Source: Phycisphaerae bacterium (GTDB taxonomy: Bacteria; Planctomycetota; Phycisphaerae; Phycisphaerales; SM1A02). From it: a stretch of 64,000 nucleotides of DNA. The DNA is taken from the NCBI GenBank assembly GCA_002717655.1, contig PBAY01000044.1, positions 21,290 to 85,289 on the forward strand, given 5' to 3'. Both the position numbers and the translations under genes were made by a program. A model generated the notes under the pieces. That model was not told where the DNA came from. It did not search any database and saw only the letters and a list, made by a program, of their open reading frames with translations. This document shows positions 17,076 to 25,958 of this stretch, piece after piece; the stretch's first letter is position 1, and the number at the start of each line of letters is the position of its first letter.

Positions 17076-18524
17076 TCAGCGTGTCTTGAGTCCGGCCTGA
17101 TCCCAGATCTGTGTGATTCGTTCTGGCGTAGTCGCCTCGATGACCAATCCATCCGGGTTGCGTTGGCGGATCATGCCCTCGGAACCGTATTCGGCAATGG
17201 CCGGAAGTCCTGAATCATCAAGCCAGGTTCGAAGGATCCATGTTGATTCACCTTGATCGCCGAGGCTCCATTCATCTCTGCGACTGCCCAGTTGTGGTGT
17301 TGCATTTCGATGATCGAAGAAGGCGTAGCTCATGGCCACTGGATCGGATTTGGGAAGAAAAAGCCCCAGAATCCCGACCAGAGGGCGAGGCATCCACGGT
17401 TCGGGTGTTTCCCATTCATAGGGTTCTCGCAGGTTGATCTCATCATCCTGCTTGATGACCATCAGGCGTGGTCGAGGTTCGCCGAGGCTTGGTGGAGATC
17501 GGAAGCCGAACTCCTTTTCAGTTCGGGTAGCCGCTCCCTGCCTGCGGGTAACCGTGGCCGTCCAGGCTTCATCTTCCAGATCCCATGACATCCAATACAG
17601 ACCAAGCATGTCGAGGTAGATCTCACGATCGGCTTCTGCGATGACTCTTGAATGGATGCGAAGGAGAAATCCTTCTTCCTGTTCCGCGGTGTTGTAGGAG
17701 TCCGGGTTCTTGCGGATCTGAATGGCACCCATGGGTGCGGCCGTGATACTGAAGATGCTGTAGGCCACTTCGGTATCAGCTTCACCGGGCGGGCCGGGTC
17801 GGTACGCCCGGCGATAGGAGACATGCCCATTCAGCTTTCTGAGCGTGGCTTCATCAAGCTGCTCCAGAATCGCCTTGGTGGCATCGGCTTCAACCCGTGC
17901 ATTGAGTCCTGCAAGGACGGGACCTCGGATGGCGATTGATTCGAGAGACTGGTTGATCAGTGGTTTGACACGTGGCAGATGACGGGGAAGCGTGATGGAG
18001 GTGGCCACGATGTATCGGAGTTGTCCTCTGATCCGACCTTGCGGTAGCACGAGCCAGCCGAAGATCACTTTCTTGCCATTTTCCAGTGTTTCCTCGACCC
18101 AGGCCAGATGGCCAAGGGCTTCATCCTGTCGAAACGGTTGTTCATCCAGAATCTTGAGCGAGCTCCCTGATCCAGCATCCTGGCTGAGCATCAGGCGACG
18201 GATCATGGCTTCAGCGGTGGGGTCGTCAGTCGGGGTCGATTCAAGGCGGAGGCTCCAGGTCGGGCTTTCACTTCCGTCCCGAACGACAAAAAAAGGATCA
18301 TCTCCATCCTGTTTTGTGGCAATGACCGCACCCTCTGGAAGGGTCATGCTCATGCCGACCTCATTGCTGATGAAGACCTCGCCAGCTTGGCCGGCAAGCC
18401 CCTCTGAAGCAGCCTCAAGGGGCATGTCCGGATAACTTCCCCCTTTTGCGCCCTCTGAAGGCCGACTTTCAGGATCTGGCTGCCCGATAAACAAGCATAT
18501 AAGGATGGCGATGAGGTTCATCAT
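17076..18524 (-). CDS. Secreted protein of unknown function
   Basis: 482 residues with a short N-terminal signal peptide (MMNLIAILICLFIGQ) followed by an acidic, Ser/Gly-rich linker. The body alternates short beta-like segments (for example ISNEVGMSMTLPEGAVIATK near residue 52, and WSLRLES). There are no cysteines suggesting a lipoprotein and no motif I can name. It converges on the unknown protein upstream (2-base gap) and diverges from the ribosomal operon. Periplasmic or surface location is inferred. Confidence 0.65.
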   Translation of the reverse strand: MMNLIAILICLFIGQPDPESRPSEGAKGGSYPDMPLEAASEGLAGQAGEVFISNEVGMSMTLPEGAVIATKQDGDDPFFVVRDGSESPTWSLRLESTPTDDPTAEAMIRRLMLSQDAGSGSSLKILDEQPFRQDEALGHLAWVEETLENGKKVIFGWLVLPQGRIRGQLRYIVATSITLPRHLPRVKPLINQSLESIAIRGPVLAGLNARVEADATKAILEQLDEATLRKLNGHVSYRRAYRPGPPGEADTEVAYSIFSITAAPMGAIQIRKNPDSYNTAEQEEGFLLRIHSRVIAEADREIYLDMLGLYWMSWDLEDEAWTATVTRRQGAATRTEKEFGFRSPPSLGEPRPRLMVIKQDDEINLREPYEWETPEPWMPRPLVGILGLFLPKSDPVAMSYAFFDHRNATPQLGSRRDEWSLGDQGESTWILRTWLDDSGLPAIAEYGSEGMIRQRNPDGLVIEATTPERITQIWDQAGLKTR

Positions 18525-18613
18525 GGAACTGTACTCTTGGAACCAGCTGATGTCAGCTTGGGCGGAAGGGTGGTTGAGCCTGAAGTCGTCTCACTTGATC
18601 GCCCTTGATGGCC

Positions 18614-18641
18614 TTGACAACAAGGGCTGGAAACGTATCAT
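18614..18641 (+). promoter_or_regulatory. Sigma-70-type promoter of the ribosomal operon
   Basis: TTGACA (18614-18619) matches the -35 consensus fully, and TATCAT (18636-18641) matches four of six -10 bases after a 16-base spacer. It lies about 120 bases before the rpsJ start, leaving a leader of roughly 115 bases. This is the best promoter match I noticed in the window and it stands where the S10-operon promoter should be. Confidence 0.6.
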
Positions 18642-18763
18642 CGTCGTTTCGCCTGCGGTCGCTGTGGCCGTGGGCGTTGTCTTGCATTGATGATACAGAA
18701 ACCCCTTGATAGGACCAGTGAACGGCGTTTGACGTCTGTTTGACTGGTAGGAACAGCAGGTTC

Positions 18764-19072
18764 ATGGCAGCGGTGAAGATCAAGATTCGAATGGAAGCTT
18801 ACGATCACCAGGCGTTGGACGTCTCGGCGAAAGAGATCGTTGAGCACGCCAAGCGTACGGGCGCACGTGTTGCGGGACCGATTCCGCTGCCCACGCGTCG
18901 TGAGGTTTACACCGTCAACCGCTCTACATTCGTGAACAAGAAGTCACGAGAGCAGTTTGAGATTCGAACTCACAAGCGAATCATCAACATTGAAGAGCCA
19001 AATGCTCGAACTGTTGAAGCTTTGAACCGACTCGTTGTTCCCGCGGGTGTCTTTGTAAGGATCAAGGCCTGA
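18764..19072 (+). CDS. rpsJ: 30S ribosomal protein S10 (NusE)
   Basis: 102 residues. Conserved segments are [32 protein letters not shown] and [15 protein letters not shown]10 sits in the 30S head and also pairs with NusB in antitermination. ATG 18764 is preceded by an AGCAGG; the frame extends eight codons further without a better site. It is the first gene of the S10-spc-alpha cluster; neither EF-Tu nor S7 precedes it here. Confidence 0.96.
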   Translation: MAAVKIKIRMEAYDHQALDVSAKEIVEHAKRTGARVAGPIPLPTRREVYTVNRSTFVNKKSREQFEIRTHKRIINIEEPNARTVEALNRLVVPAGVFVRIKA

Positions 19073-19100
19073 CACGTCTTGCTGAAATGAAGTGACGTGA

Positions 19101-19122
19101 CCGGCCCTGACAGGCAGGCCGG
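19101..19122 (+). other. Hairpin in rpsJ-rplC spacer
   Basis: CCGGCC and GGCCGG form a 6-bp stem with a 10-base loop in the 103-base gap. A second stem (CACGTC with GACGTG) lies just upstream. No T-run follows; a processing or regulatory structure is possible. Confidence 0.3.
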
Positions 19123-19175
19123 ATCGCGAGAAACGAGCCTGTGTTGTTGATGATTGGTTAAGGAAGGGTCGGGCA

Positions 19176-19853
19176 ATGGCTTCGGCGATGCTTGGAAGAA
19201 AGCTCGGGATGACACGTTACTTCACCGAAGAAGGTGTCAATATTCCTGTGACGGTCATCCAGGCCGGTCCCTGTGTTGTCACGCAGGTCAAGACCGAAGA
19301 GGTCGATGGCTATTCCGCCGTGCAGATCGGCTATGAGGACCTTGCTCCTCGCCGCAGCACCATGCCTGTCATCGGACATGACCATCGTGCCGGCACCGCA
19401 CCAAAGCGTTTCCATCGCGAATTGCGAACGGATGACGTGGATGTGGAGCTGGGTGACACGATTACCGTCGATTGCTTCGAGGATGTTCAGTACGTGGATA
19501 TCTGTGGCCGAAGCAAGGGCAAGGGCTTCCAGGGTGGCATGAAGCGTCATAACTTCTCCGGCCTCGAAGCTTCCCATGGTGTGAAGCGGCGTCATCGCTC
19601 GGTCGGTTCCATCGGCGGCCACTCGGCCAATCTGGGTACAGGACCCAAGCTGAAGAAGGGCAAGCGAATGCCCGGTCACATGGGTGATGTGAACGTGACG
19701 GCGAGAAGCCTTCCCGTGGTGGCCATCGACAGTGAAAAGAATTTGTTGCTTGTGAAGGGCTCGGTACCAGGACCGAACAACAGTTGTGTGTTCATCCGTT
19801 CCGCAGTCCGTTTGAATCGTAAGAAGTCTTCTAAGGGAAACAAGGGGAAGTAG
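19176..19853 (+). CDS. rplC: 50S ribosomal protein L3
   Basis: 225 residues. MLGRKLGMTRYF at the N-terminus, GKGFQGGMKRHNFSG, a HGVKRRHRSVGSIGGH loop reaching the peptidyl transferase centre, and KGKRMPGHMGDVNV are the L3 landmarks. A strong AAGGAAGGG precedes ATG 19176; ATG 19188 is an alternative. The C-terminus has a short basic Ser/Lys/Gly tail. Confidence 0.96.
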   Translation: MASAMLGRKLGMTRYFTEEGVNIPVTVIQAGPCVVTQVKTEEVDGYSAVQIGYEDLAPRRSTMPVIGHDHRAGTAPKRFHRELRTDDVDVELGDTITVDCFEDVQYVDICGRSKGKGFQGGMKRHNFSGLEASHGVKRRHRSVGSIGGHSANLGTGPKLKKGKRMPGHMGDVNVTARSLPVVAIDSEKNLLLVKGSVPGPNNSCVFIRSAVRLNRKKSSKGNKGK

Positions 19854-19971
19854 CACAGTCATCGCGCTGGCGGAGCAATCCGCGGGCGGTTTTCAAGGCC
19901 GGCAACGCAAGGGCGTCACGGAACCGGAAAACGACGACAAGTACTTCAAACGCCGAGTCGCAGTCCTACCC

Positions 19972-20051
19972 GGGCTCGTCAGCATGAATCACCACCGTGG
20001 TGATTGAACGAGAGCCCCGGAGGGCAAGGCGCAACGGGCAGCCAAGCTGCC
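19972..20051 (+). promoter_or_regulatory. Structured leader upstream of rplD
   Basis: Within the 213-base rplC-rplD gap, GGGCTCGT (19972-19979) pairs with ACG plus AGCCC (20008-20017, two-base bulge), enclosing a terminal hairpin AATCACCA/TGGTGATT with a 3-base loop (19987-20005). A further perfect stem GGCAGC/GCTGCC (20037-20051) ends directly before the AAGGTG ribosome-binding site of rplD. Since L4 controls the S10 operon in other bacteria, an autoregulatory or translation-control element is a reasonable inference; no known RNA family was recognised. Confidence 0.5.
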
Positions 20052-20066
20052 AAGGTGTGAGTGACC

Positions 20067-20723
20067 ATGATTGAATTACCCGTAACAGACAAGACGGGAA
20101 AGAAGGTCGATACCCTCCAGATCGACGAGGCAAGCCTCGGATCAGAGGTCAGGCCGTCCCTGCTCAAGCAGGCCTATGTGATGTTCCACGCGAACCGTCG
20201 CATCGGCGCTGCACGAACGAAGAGCCGTGGGATGGTAGAAGGTTCGACCCGTAAGCTCTATAGACAGAAGGGGACAGGCAACGCCCGAGTAGGTAACGCA
20301 CGAACAGTCGTGCGTAAGGGTGGTGGCGTGGCCTTTGCCAAGACTGCTGACACAGGCAAATTCCGCCAGCGAATGCCCAAGCGGATGCGTCAGCTCGCCA
20401 ATCGCAATGCCCTTCTGGCCAAACTGGTTGACAGTGAAGTCAAGTGCGTTGATTCGCTGGAGATGGGCGAGCCCAAGACCAGTGAGTTCCGCGGCACGCT
20501 TGATGCACTTGGTGTCGATCGTACCTGCCTGGTCGCTCTGGCTCCAAGCAGTCGCAATACAGCGCTTTCGGCCCGCAACCTCGAGCATGTCGACACGATT
20601 CGCATTGATCAGCTCAATGCATTTGAACTGCTTAACCACCGATATCTCGTCGTGGACAAGGCCTCTCTGATGGCATTCCTCGATGGAAGCTGTTTCGGTG
20701 ATGACAACCAGGAGGCTGCCTGA
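20067..20723 (+). CDS. rplD: 50S ribosomal protein L4
   Basis: 218 residues. The extended loop lining the exit tunnel is visible as RQKGTGNARVGNARTVVRKGGGVAFAK (about residues 67-93, shown in parts: RQKGTGNARVG and RKGGGVAFAK). AAGGTG lies 9 bases before ATG 20067; a GTG two codons upstream (20061) is less likely. The stop overlaps the L23 start (TGATG). An extensive hairpin region precedes it. Confidence 0.95.
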   Translation: MIELPVTDKTGKKVDTLQIDEASLGSEVRPSLLKQAYVMFHANRRIGAARTKSRGMVEGSTRKLYRQKGTGNARVGNARTVVRKGGGVAFAKTADTGKFRQRMPKRMRQLANRNALLAKLVDSEVKCVDSLEMGEPKTSEFRGTLDALGVDRTCLVALAPSSRNTALSARNLEHVDTIRIDQLNAFELLNHRYLVVDKASLMAFLDGSCFGDDNQEAA

Positions 20724-21001
20724 TGCTTGCAACTGAAGTTATTCGGCGACCAGTCGTGACGGAGAAGGCGGCCTTTGCCTCCGGGATGTTCAATCGCCAC
20801 ACCTTTGAGGTGAATCGAACAGCCCGCAAGGCGGATGTCAAAGCCGCAATTGAAGAGCTTTACGGCGTTCGTGTCCTGTCCGTGTCCATCCAGAATCGAA
20901 AGGGTCAGATGCGGCGAAGCCGGTTTGGCTACTGGAAGACGTCGGCGACGAAGCGTGCCATTGTCAAGATTCATGCAGACGACAGGATCGAACTGTTCTG
21001 A
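20723..21001 (+). CDS. rplW: 50S ribosomal protein L23
   Basis: 92 residues with the family's RRPVVTEKA start, the FEVNRTARKADVKAAIEELYGVRVLSV core and a basic loop GQMRRSRFGYWKTSATKRAIVKI. L23 lies at the tunnel exit and docks trigger factor and SRP. Its ATG overlaps the rplD stop by one base. Confidence 0.95.
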   Translation: MLATEVIRRPVVTEKAAFASGMFNRHTFEVNRTARKADVKAAIEELYGVRVLSVSIQNRKGQMRRSRFGYWKTSATKRAIVKIHADDRIELF

Positions 21002-21046
21002 TACCACCAGGAGACGACACCGGGTTAGCCCGGGTCGGCGAGAACC

Positions 21047-21901
21047 ATGGCTATTCGAATCCACAAGCCAACGACAAACGGTCGACGAAACTCGTCGGTC
21101 AACATGCATGTTGAGGTGACCAAGAAGACACCAGAGAAGTCTCTTCTGCGTCCTCTTAACAAGAAGGGTGGCCGCAACAACCAGGGCAAGATCACTGTCC
21201 GTGGTCGAGGCGGTGGCCATAAGCGTCGTTATCGAGTTATTGATTTCAAGCGTCGCAAGGACGACATGGCGGCCAAGGTTATTGGTGTCGAATACGATCC
21301 CAACCGTTCCTGCCACATTGCCTTGCTGGAGTATGCCGACGGCGAACGCCGGTACATTCTCCATCCTGTCGGTCTTGAAGTAGGAGATGAAGTCCTCAGC
21401 TCCAATGAAGCAGTCGAGCCAAACAATGGCTGCTGCATGCCGTTGGACTTCATTCCCACGGGCCTTCAGGTTCATGCCATTGAATTCGAGCCTGGCAAGG
21501 GTGCCAGCATGTGTCGTGCAGCAGGCAGCTATGCCCAGCTGACGAACAAGGAAGGTCGTTGGGCCACACTGGTTCTGCCTTCCGGTGAGATTCGACAGGT
21601 CTCGCTTCGTTGCCGTGCGACTGTGGGTCAGGTTGGCAATACCGACCACCAGCTCGTGAAGCTCGGTAAGGCCGGTCGTAACCGTTGGCTGGGACGCCGT
21701 CCAAAGGTTCGTGGCATGGCCATGAGTCACCATGAGCATCCGCTGGGTGGTGGTGAAGGTCGTTCGAAGGGTGGTCGTACGCCGGCCAGTGCTTCGGGCG
21801 TGAAGTCGAAGGGTGGCCGTACCCGTCGTCGAGGCAAGGCCTCGGATGCACGGATTCTGCGGCGTCGCAAGAGCAAGCGTTACGGACAGTTGAAACTCTG
21901 A
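21047..21901 (+). CDS. rplB: 50S ribosomal protein L2
   Basis: 284 residues, slightly longer than the usual 270-280. Conserved blocks are GGRNNQGKITVRGRGGGHKR, GEIRQVSLRCRATVGQVGN and the C-terminal MSHHEHPLGGGEGRSKGGR. In the last block the first His of the canonical DHPHGGGEGR is kept and the second is Leu. L2 is required for subunit association and peptidyl transfer. Confidence 0.96.
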   Translation: MAIRIHKPTTNGRRNSSVNMHVEVTKKTPEKSLLRPLNKKGGRNNQGKITVRGRGGGHKRRYRVIDFKRRKDDMAAKVIGVEYDPNRSCHIALLEYADGERRYILHPVGLEVGDEVLSSNEAVEPNNGCCMPLDFIPTGLQVHAIEFEPGKGASMCRAAGSYAQLTNKEGRWATLVLPSGEIRQVSLRCRATVGQVGNTDHQLVKLGKAGRNRWLGRRPKVRGMAMSHHEHPLGGGEGRSKGGRTPASASGVKSKGGRTRRRGKASDARILRRRKSKRYGQLKL

Positions 21902-21977
21902 GTACGAGAAACGAGATAACGCTCGTGATGGCACGAGCCTGTTCATCATTGAATGATCAGCGGAGACGGATGAGACC

Positions 21978-22256
21978 ATGGGACGATCACTGAAAAAAGG
22001 ACCGTTTGTAGACGAGAAACTCTACGGCAAGGTCATGGCGCTTGGTGAGAGCGGCAAGAAGCCGATCAAGACCTGGGCACGTGCCTGCACCATTGTTCCC
22101 GAGTTTGTCGGGCACACCTTTCAGGTGCACAACGGACGTTCGTTTACAGATGTCTTTGTTACCGAGGATATGGTCGGCCATAAGCTCGGCGAGTTCTCCA
22201 TTACCCGCATCTTCCGTGGGCATACCAACAAGAAGGAAGGCATCAAGTCGGGTTGA
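21978..22256 (+). CDS. rpsS: 30S ribosomal protein S19
   Basis: 92 residues with the diagnostic start [15 protein letters not shown], then [19 protein letters not shown] and [14 protein letters not shown]. It sits in the 30S head with S13. The gene follows rplB after 76 bases. Confidence 0.96.
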   Translation: MGRSLKKGPFVDEKLYGKVMALGESGKKPIKTWARACTIVPEFVGHTFQVHNGRSFTDVFVTEDMVGHKLGEFSITRIFRGHTNKKEGIKSG

Positions 22257-22286
22257 GTCTTCTCAACGCTCGCCTGGAGCATTGCT

Positions 22287-22619
22287 ATGTCTTATCAAGC
22301 AAGTCACAAATTCGCACGTATCGCACCGCGTAAGGCACGACTGGTTGCCGACATGATTCGCGGAATGTCGATCGATGACGCCCTCAATTCTCTGGAGTTC
22401 TCCAAGAAGCGAGCGGCCTGGTATCTGAAGGCAGTCCTCAAATCGGCCATTGCCAATGCCGAAGAGGGTGAAGCCGATCTGGAACGTCTGGTTGTTCAAA
22501 GCAGCTGGGTGGATGAAGGTGCGACCATCAAGCGTTTCCGTCCAAAGGATCGTGGTCGAGCTCATCCAATCCGCAAGCGAACCAGTCATCTCCACATTGT
22601 TCTTGAGGAAGGGAACTGA
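22287..22619 (+). CDS. rplV: 50S ribosomal protein L22
   Basis: 110 residues. RIAPRKARLVADMIRGM and the beta-hairpin SSWVDEGATIKRFRPKDRGRAHPIRKRTSHL, whose tip reaches the exit tunnel, are typical (segment shown begins SSWVDEGATIKRF). It is three bases upstream of rpsC. Confidence 0.95.
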   Translation: MSYQASHKFARIAPRKARLVADMIRGMSIDDALNSLEFSKKRAAWYLKAVLKSAIANAEEGEADLERLVVQSSWVDEGATIKRFRPKDRGRAHPIRKRTSHLHIVLEEGN

Positions 22620-22622
22620 TCC

Positions 22623-23327
22623 ATGGGGCAGAAAGTTCATCCCTTTGGCTTCCGCGTAGGCGTCACTGAGGCTCACAAGTCACGGTGGTACGCTCCCAAG
22701 GCGCTGTTTGCCGAACTGCTGGTTGAGGACTATCGAATTCGCCAGTATGTCGACAAGCGTTTGAATCGCACGCCGCCCTTCGCGGCCGTGTCCGACATTC
22801 ATATCGAGCGTACTCGTGAAGAGCTGAAGATCATTCTCAAGACGGCTCGTCCGGGTCTGGTCATCGGGCCCAAGGGCGCGGAGATCGAGAAGCTCACTGG
22901 TGATCTTCAGGCGCTGACGGGCCGCAAGGTGCAGATTCAGATCATCGAGATTCGCAGCCCCGACACCAATGCTGTTCTCGTTGCTGAAGCAATTGCAGAG
23001 CAGATGAAGAAGCGATCGAATTTCCGCCGCTTGTTGAAGCAGCGATGTGAAGCCGCCATCCAAGCTGGCGCAAAGGGTGTCCGGATCTCAGTGGCTGGCC
23101 GTCTGGGCGGTGCTGAGATGTCACGAACGTTTGTGACTCGACTGGGCTCGATTCCGCTGTCCACGCTTCAGGCCAACGTTGACTATGCCTCAGTTCCAAG
23201 TCACACGACCTATGGAACCATTGGCGTACGCGTCTGGATCTACAAGGGCATGTACACCGGATCTGATGAAGATGAACTGGAATCCAAGGCTGCCGGCGGA
23301 CGCGCCCGTGCACGAGGTCGCCATTGA
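22623..23327 (+). CDS. rpsC: 30S ribosomal protein S3
   Basis: 234 residues. Start MGQKVHPFGFRVGV, a KH domain with the GXXG loop in GLVIGPKGAEIEKL, and the C-terminal domain GRLGGAEMSRTF then HTTYGTIGVRVWIYKG. S3 forms part of the mRNA entry channel. A basic Ala/Gly/Arg tail ends the protein. Confidence 0.96.
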   Translation: MGQKVHPFGFRVGVTEAHKSRWYAPKALFAELLVEDYRIRQYVDKRLNRTPPFAAVSDIHIERTREELKIILKTARPGLVIGPKGAEIEKLTGDLQALTGRKVQIQIIEIRSPDTNAVLVAEAIAEQMKKRSNFRRLLKQRCEAAIQAGAKGVRISVAGRLGGAEMSRTFVTRLGSIPLSTLQANVDYASVPSHTTYGTIGVRVWIYKGMYTGSDEDELESKAAGGRARARGRH

Positions 23328-23379
23328 GCGAGAGAGGATGACGCAGCGGCATTGATCGCTGCGGCACAGGAGTAGAACG

Positions 23380-23799
23380 ATGCCTCGAATGCCAAAACGA
23401 GTGAAGTTCCGCAAGCAGATGCGCGGAAAGCTGAAGACACGTGCCGCTCGCGGCAACTATGTGGCTTTCGGTGATTACGGTCTGCAGGCACTGGAGCCAC
23501 ACTGGGTCAGTGCTCGCCAGATCGAAGCGGGTCGTATTGCTGCACAGCACTTCCTTCGTCGAGAAGGCAAGGTTGTCATCAGGATCTTCCCAGACAAGCC
23601 AATCTCCAAGAAGCCCCTCGAAACGCGAATGGGTAAGGGTAAGGCCGATGTTGATTACTGGGCAGCTCGCGTCAAGCCAGGAACGATTCTCTACGAGATC
23701 TCGGGTGTTCCGGAAGATCTCGCGAAGCGAGCCATGGCTCGTATTGCACGAAAGATGCCGGTTCGATGCCGGTTTGTTGGAAAGCGATTGTCAGTCTGA
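23380..23799 (+). CDS. rplP: 50S ribosomal protein L16
   Basis: 139 residues: MPRMPKRVKFRKQMRGK, YGLQALEPHWVSARQIEAGR and GKGKADVDYWAARVKPG are diagnostic. L16 positions tRNA in the A site region. The gap to rpsC is 52 bases. Confidence 0.95.
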   Translation: MPRMPKRVKFRKQMRGKLKTRAARGNYVAFGDYGLQALEPHWVSARQIEAGRIAAQHFLRREGKVVIRIFPDKPISKKPLETRMGKGKADVDYWAARVKPGTILYEISGVPEDLAKRAMARIARKMPVRCRFVGKRLSV

Positions 23800-23835
23800 C
23801 TTTTGAAGGGCAGTCGCCCGAGGACGGTGTGAACC

Positions 23836-24033
23836 ATGAAGGCACGAGAAGTTCACAAGTTGGGAACCGAGGAACTCGACATCGAGGTGATGCAGTTGCG
23901 TCGCAAGCTCTTCGAATTGGAGAGCCAGCGCGTGACGGAGCGAATCCAGGATACGTCGCAGTTCAACAGGATTAAGAAGGATATTGCACGTCTGCTCACT
24001 GAAAAGCGGATGCGTGCGGGGACGAGCTCATGA
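23836..24033 (+). CDS. rpmC: 50S ribosomal protein L29
   Basis: 65 residues, two-helix protein at the tunnel exit: [20 protein letters not shown], then [21 protein letters not shown] and DIARLLTEK. The stop overlaps the rpsQ start by 4 bases. Confidence 0.93.
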   Translation: MKAREVHKLGTEELDIEVMQLRRKLFELESQRVTERIQDTSQFNRIKKDIARLLTEKRMRAGTSS

Positions 24034-24314
24034 GCCACCTGAAGGAAATCAAGGTATCGGACACGTCTTCCCGTCGAATCGGGATGGTCGATTCCGACAA
24101 GCGGGACAAGTCGTGCACGGTCACGATCAATTACCTCGTGAAGCACCCCAAGTACGGCAAGTACATCCGAAAGCGTATTCGGCTTCACGTTCATGATGAA
24201 AACAACACGGCTCGTACAGGTGATCGTGTTGAGATTGTCGAATGTCGTCCGATCTCCAAGACCAAGTCATGGAACCTGGTTCGAGTAGTAGAGGCGGCTC
24301 CAAGAGAAGACTGA
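24030..24314 (+). CDS. rpsQ: 30S ribosomal protein S17
   Basis: 94 residues with [31 protein letters not shown], then [34 protein letters not shown] (each a hallmark of the OB-fold protein S17; only the openings are needed to recognise it). The ATG overlaps the L29 stop. Confidence 0.94.
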   Translation: MSHLKEIKVSDTSSRRIGMVDSDKRDKSCTVTINYLVKHPKYGKYIRKRIRLHVHDENNTARTGDRVEIVECRPISKTKSWNLVRVVEAAPRED

Positions 24315-24358
24315 GGCATCGTCGAGAGACGATCACTAGATGATTCAGAGTTGATGTC

Positions 24359-24742
24359 ATGATCCAGAAAGAATCAAAAATCGATGTAGCCGACAACAGC
24401 GGCGCCAAGACCATCAATGTCATTGGCGTGCTGGGCGGATCCACTGCTCGAGGTCGCTATACCCGCCGGACGGCAGGTGTGGGTGACATGGTCGTGGGTT
24501 CCGTCAAGAAGGCACTGCCCAACTCGGCAGTCCGTCCCGGCGACATCGTTCGCGCTGTCATTGTTCGAACCAAGTATCCGACTCGTCGTCCCGACGGGTC
24601 CTATGTTCGGTTCGATTCCAACGCTTGCGTCATTCTGAAGGAAGGGAACCCCGCGGGTACCCGTATCTTCGGTGCAGTGGCCCGTGAACTGCGTGAGCGG
24701 AACTACATGAAGATCGTTTCTCTCGCATCGGAGGTGGTGTGA
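24359..24742 (+). CDS. rplN: 50S ribosomal protein L14
   Basis: 127 residues: [39 protein letters not shown] and [19 protein letters not shown] identify L14, which bridges the two subunits. It ends one base before rplX. Confidence 0.96.
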   Translation: MIQKESKIDVADNSGAKTINVIGVLGGSTARGRYTRRTAGVGDMVVGSVKKALPNSAVRPGDIVRAVIVRTKYPTRRPDGSYVRFDSNACVILKEGNPAGTRIFGAVARELRERNYMKIVSLASEVV

Positions 24743-24743
24743 T

Positions 24744-25076
24744 ATGGCTCGCCACGTCAAAAAGGGTGACAGTGTGATCGCGACCGCCGGCAATGATGTC
24801 GGCAAGGTCGGAGAGGTGCTCCGGGTGATTACCGATGAGAATCGCGTGGTCGTTCAGGGTGTCAACATCCGGTCCAAGCACATGAAGCCCACGCAGCAGA
24901 ATCCGCAGGGCGGCATCCTTCGTAAGGAAATGCCGATCCACATCAGTAACGTCAGTCCCGCCGTTGATGGTCGGGCAACTCGCGTGCGATTCGAGACCAA
25001 GCCTGATGGCTCCAAGGTCCGGGTTGCAGTTCGAGGTGGTAAGGAATTGCACACCCTGCGAGGACCTAAGCGCTGA
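24744..25076 (+). CDS. rplX: 50S ribosomal protein L24
   Basis: 110 residues with a KOW motif near the N-terminus (KKGDSVIATAGNDVGKVGEV), VVQGVNIRSKHMKP and GGILRKEMPIHISNV. L24 initiates 50S assembly. Confidence 0.94.
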   Translation: MARHVKKGDSVIATAGNDVGKVGEVLRVITDENRVVVQGVNIRSKHMKPTQQNPQGGILRKEMPIHISNVSPAVDGRATRVRFETKPDGSKVRVAVRGGKELHTLRGPKR

Positions 25077-25102
25077 GCGCCGGTCGCAGTGAGGATAGAG
25101 AT

Positions 25103-25684
25103 ATGGTTGCAGAGAAAACCAAAACCCGACTTCAGGCACGATACGAAGACGAGATCGCGTCCAAGCTCATGGAGAAGTTCGGCCTGCAGAACAAGCTGCA
25201 GTTGCCTCGCGTTTCCAAGGTCGTGATCAACGTCGGCGTTGGCCGGCATCTTGAGAATCAGAAGCTCAAGCAGGACATTACGGACACCGTGATTTCCACC
25301 CTGACTCAGATTTCCGGCCAGAAGCCGATTCTTCGCTTGGCCAAGAAGTCCGTCGCGAACTTCAAGGTTCGAGAAGGCGCGCCTTCGGGTTACATGGTGA
25401 CGCTTCGTCGGGATCGTATGTGGCATTTCCTGGATCGCTTGATGAATCTGGCGATGCCACGTATCCGTGACTTCAGAGGTGTCAAAGTGACGGCCTTTGA
25501 CAAGGCTGGAAACTATTCCATGGGACTGACCGAGCAGGCAGTCTCGCCTGAGATCAACATGGCTCAGGTTACGTTCAGCCACGGAATGAATATCAATATT
25601 TGCTTTGAGCGTTCGAATCCAGAAATGAGCCGGTTCCTTCTGGAGGAGCTGGGCATGCCGTTCGAACGTAAAGATGACGATTGA
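25103..25684 (+). CDS. rplE: 50S ribosomal protein L5
   Basis: 193 residues: QLPRVSKVVINVGVGRHLEN, GQKPILRLAKKSVANFKVREG and FDKAGNYSMGLTEQ are L5 landmarks. It binds 5S rRNA. The family's conserved middle 'GNYSLGI' region has Met for Leu. Confidence 0.95.
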   Translation: MVAEKTKTRLQARYEDEIASKLMEKFGLQNKLQLPRVSKVVINVGVGRHLENQKLKQDITDTVISTLTQISGQKPILRLAKKSVANFKVREGAPSGYMVTLRRDRMWHFLDRLMNLAMPRIRDFRGVKVTAFDKAGNYSMGLTEQAVSPEINMAQVTFSHGMNINICFERSNPEMSRFLLEELGMPFERKDDD

Positions 25685-25711
25685 CAGTAGCGACGGAAGG
25701 GATACCTAGAT

Positions 25712-25897
25712 ATGGCCAGCAAAAGAGTATTTGCTCAGATGAAGAGGAAGCCCAAGTTCTCTACCCGTAAGTGCAACCGTTGCCAGATTACGGGCCGGAG
25801 TCGTGGGGTATATCGCAAGTTCGGTGTCAGCCGGATTGTGCTGCGTGAGTTGGCCTTGCAGGGCAAGATCCCTGGAATGCGGAAGGCGAGTTGGTGA
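25712..25897 (+). CDS. rpsN: 30S ribosomal protein S14, short form with half of the zinc site lost
   Basis: 61 residues, the length of the zinc-binding short S14 type. The first Cys pair is present (CNRC, residues 21-24). At the second pair the usual C-R-I-C is S-R-I-V (residues 40-43), so a normal four-Cys zinc knuckle cannot form. The rest, [19 protein letters not shown] and RKASW, is typical. It lies between rplE and rpsH as expected for the spc operon. Confidence 0.94.
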   Translation: MASKRVFAQMKRKPKFSTRKCNRCQITGRSRGVYRKFGVSRIVLRELALQGKIPGMRKASW

Positions 25898-25958
25898 ACC
25901 CCCCTTCAGGGGATCCGTCGAATGGGTTTGATTTGAGAACCCGGACCAGGAGTGAATG

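Noticed and set aside
20609..21979. Long minus-strand frame opposite L4, L23 and L2
   Set aside because: A shadow of conserved ribosomal genes; the translated product is low-complexity Thr/Arg-rich.
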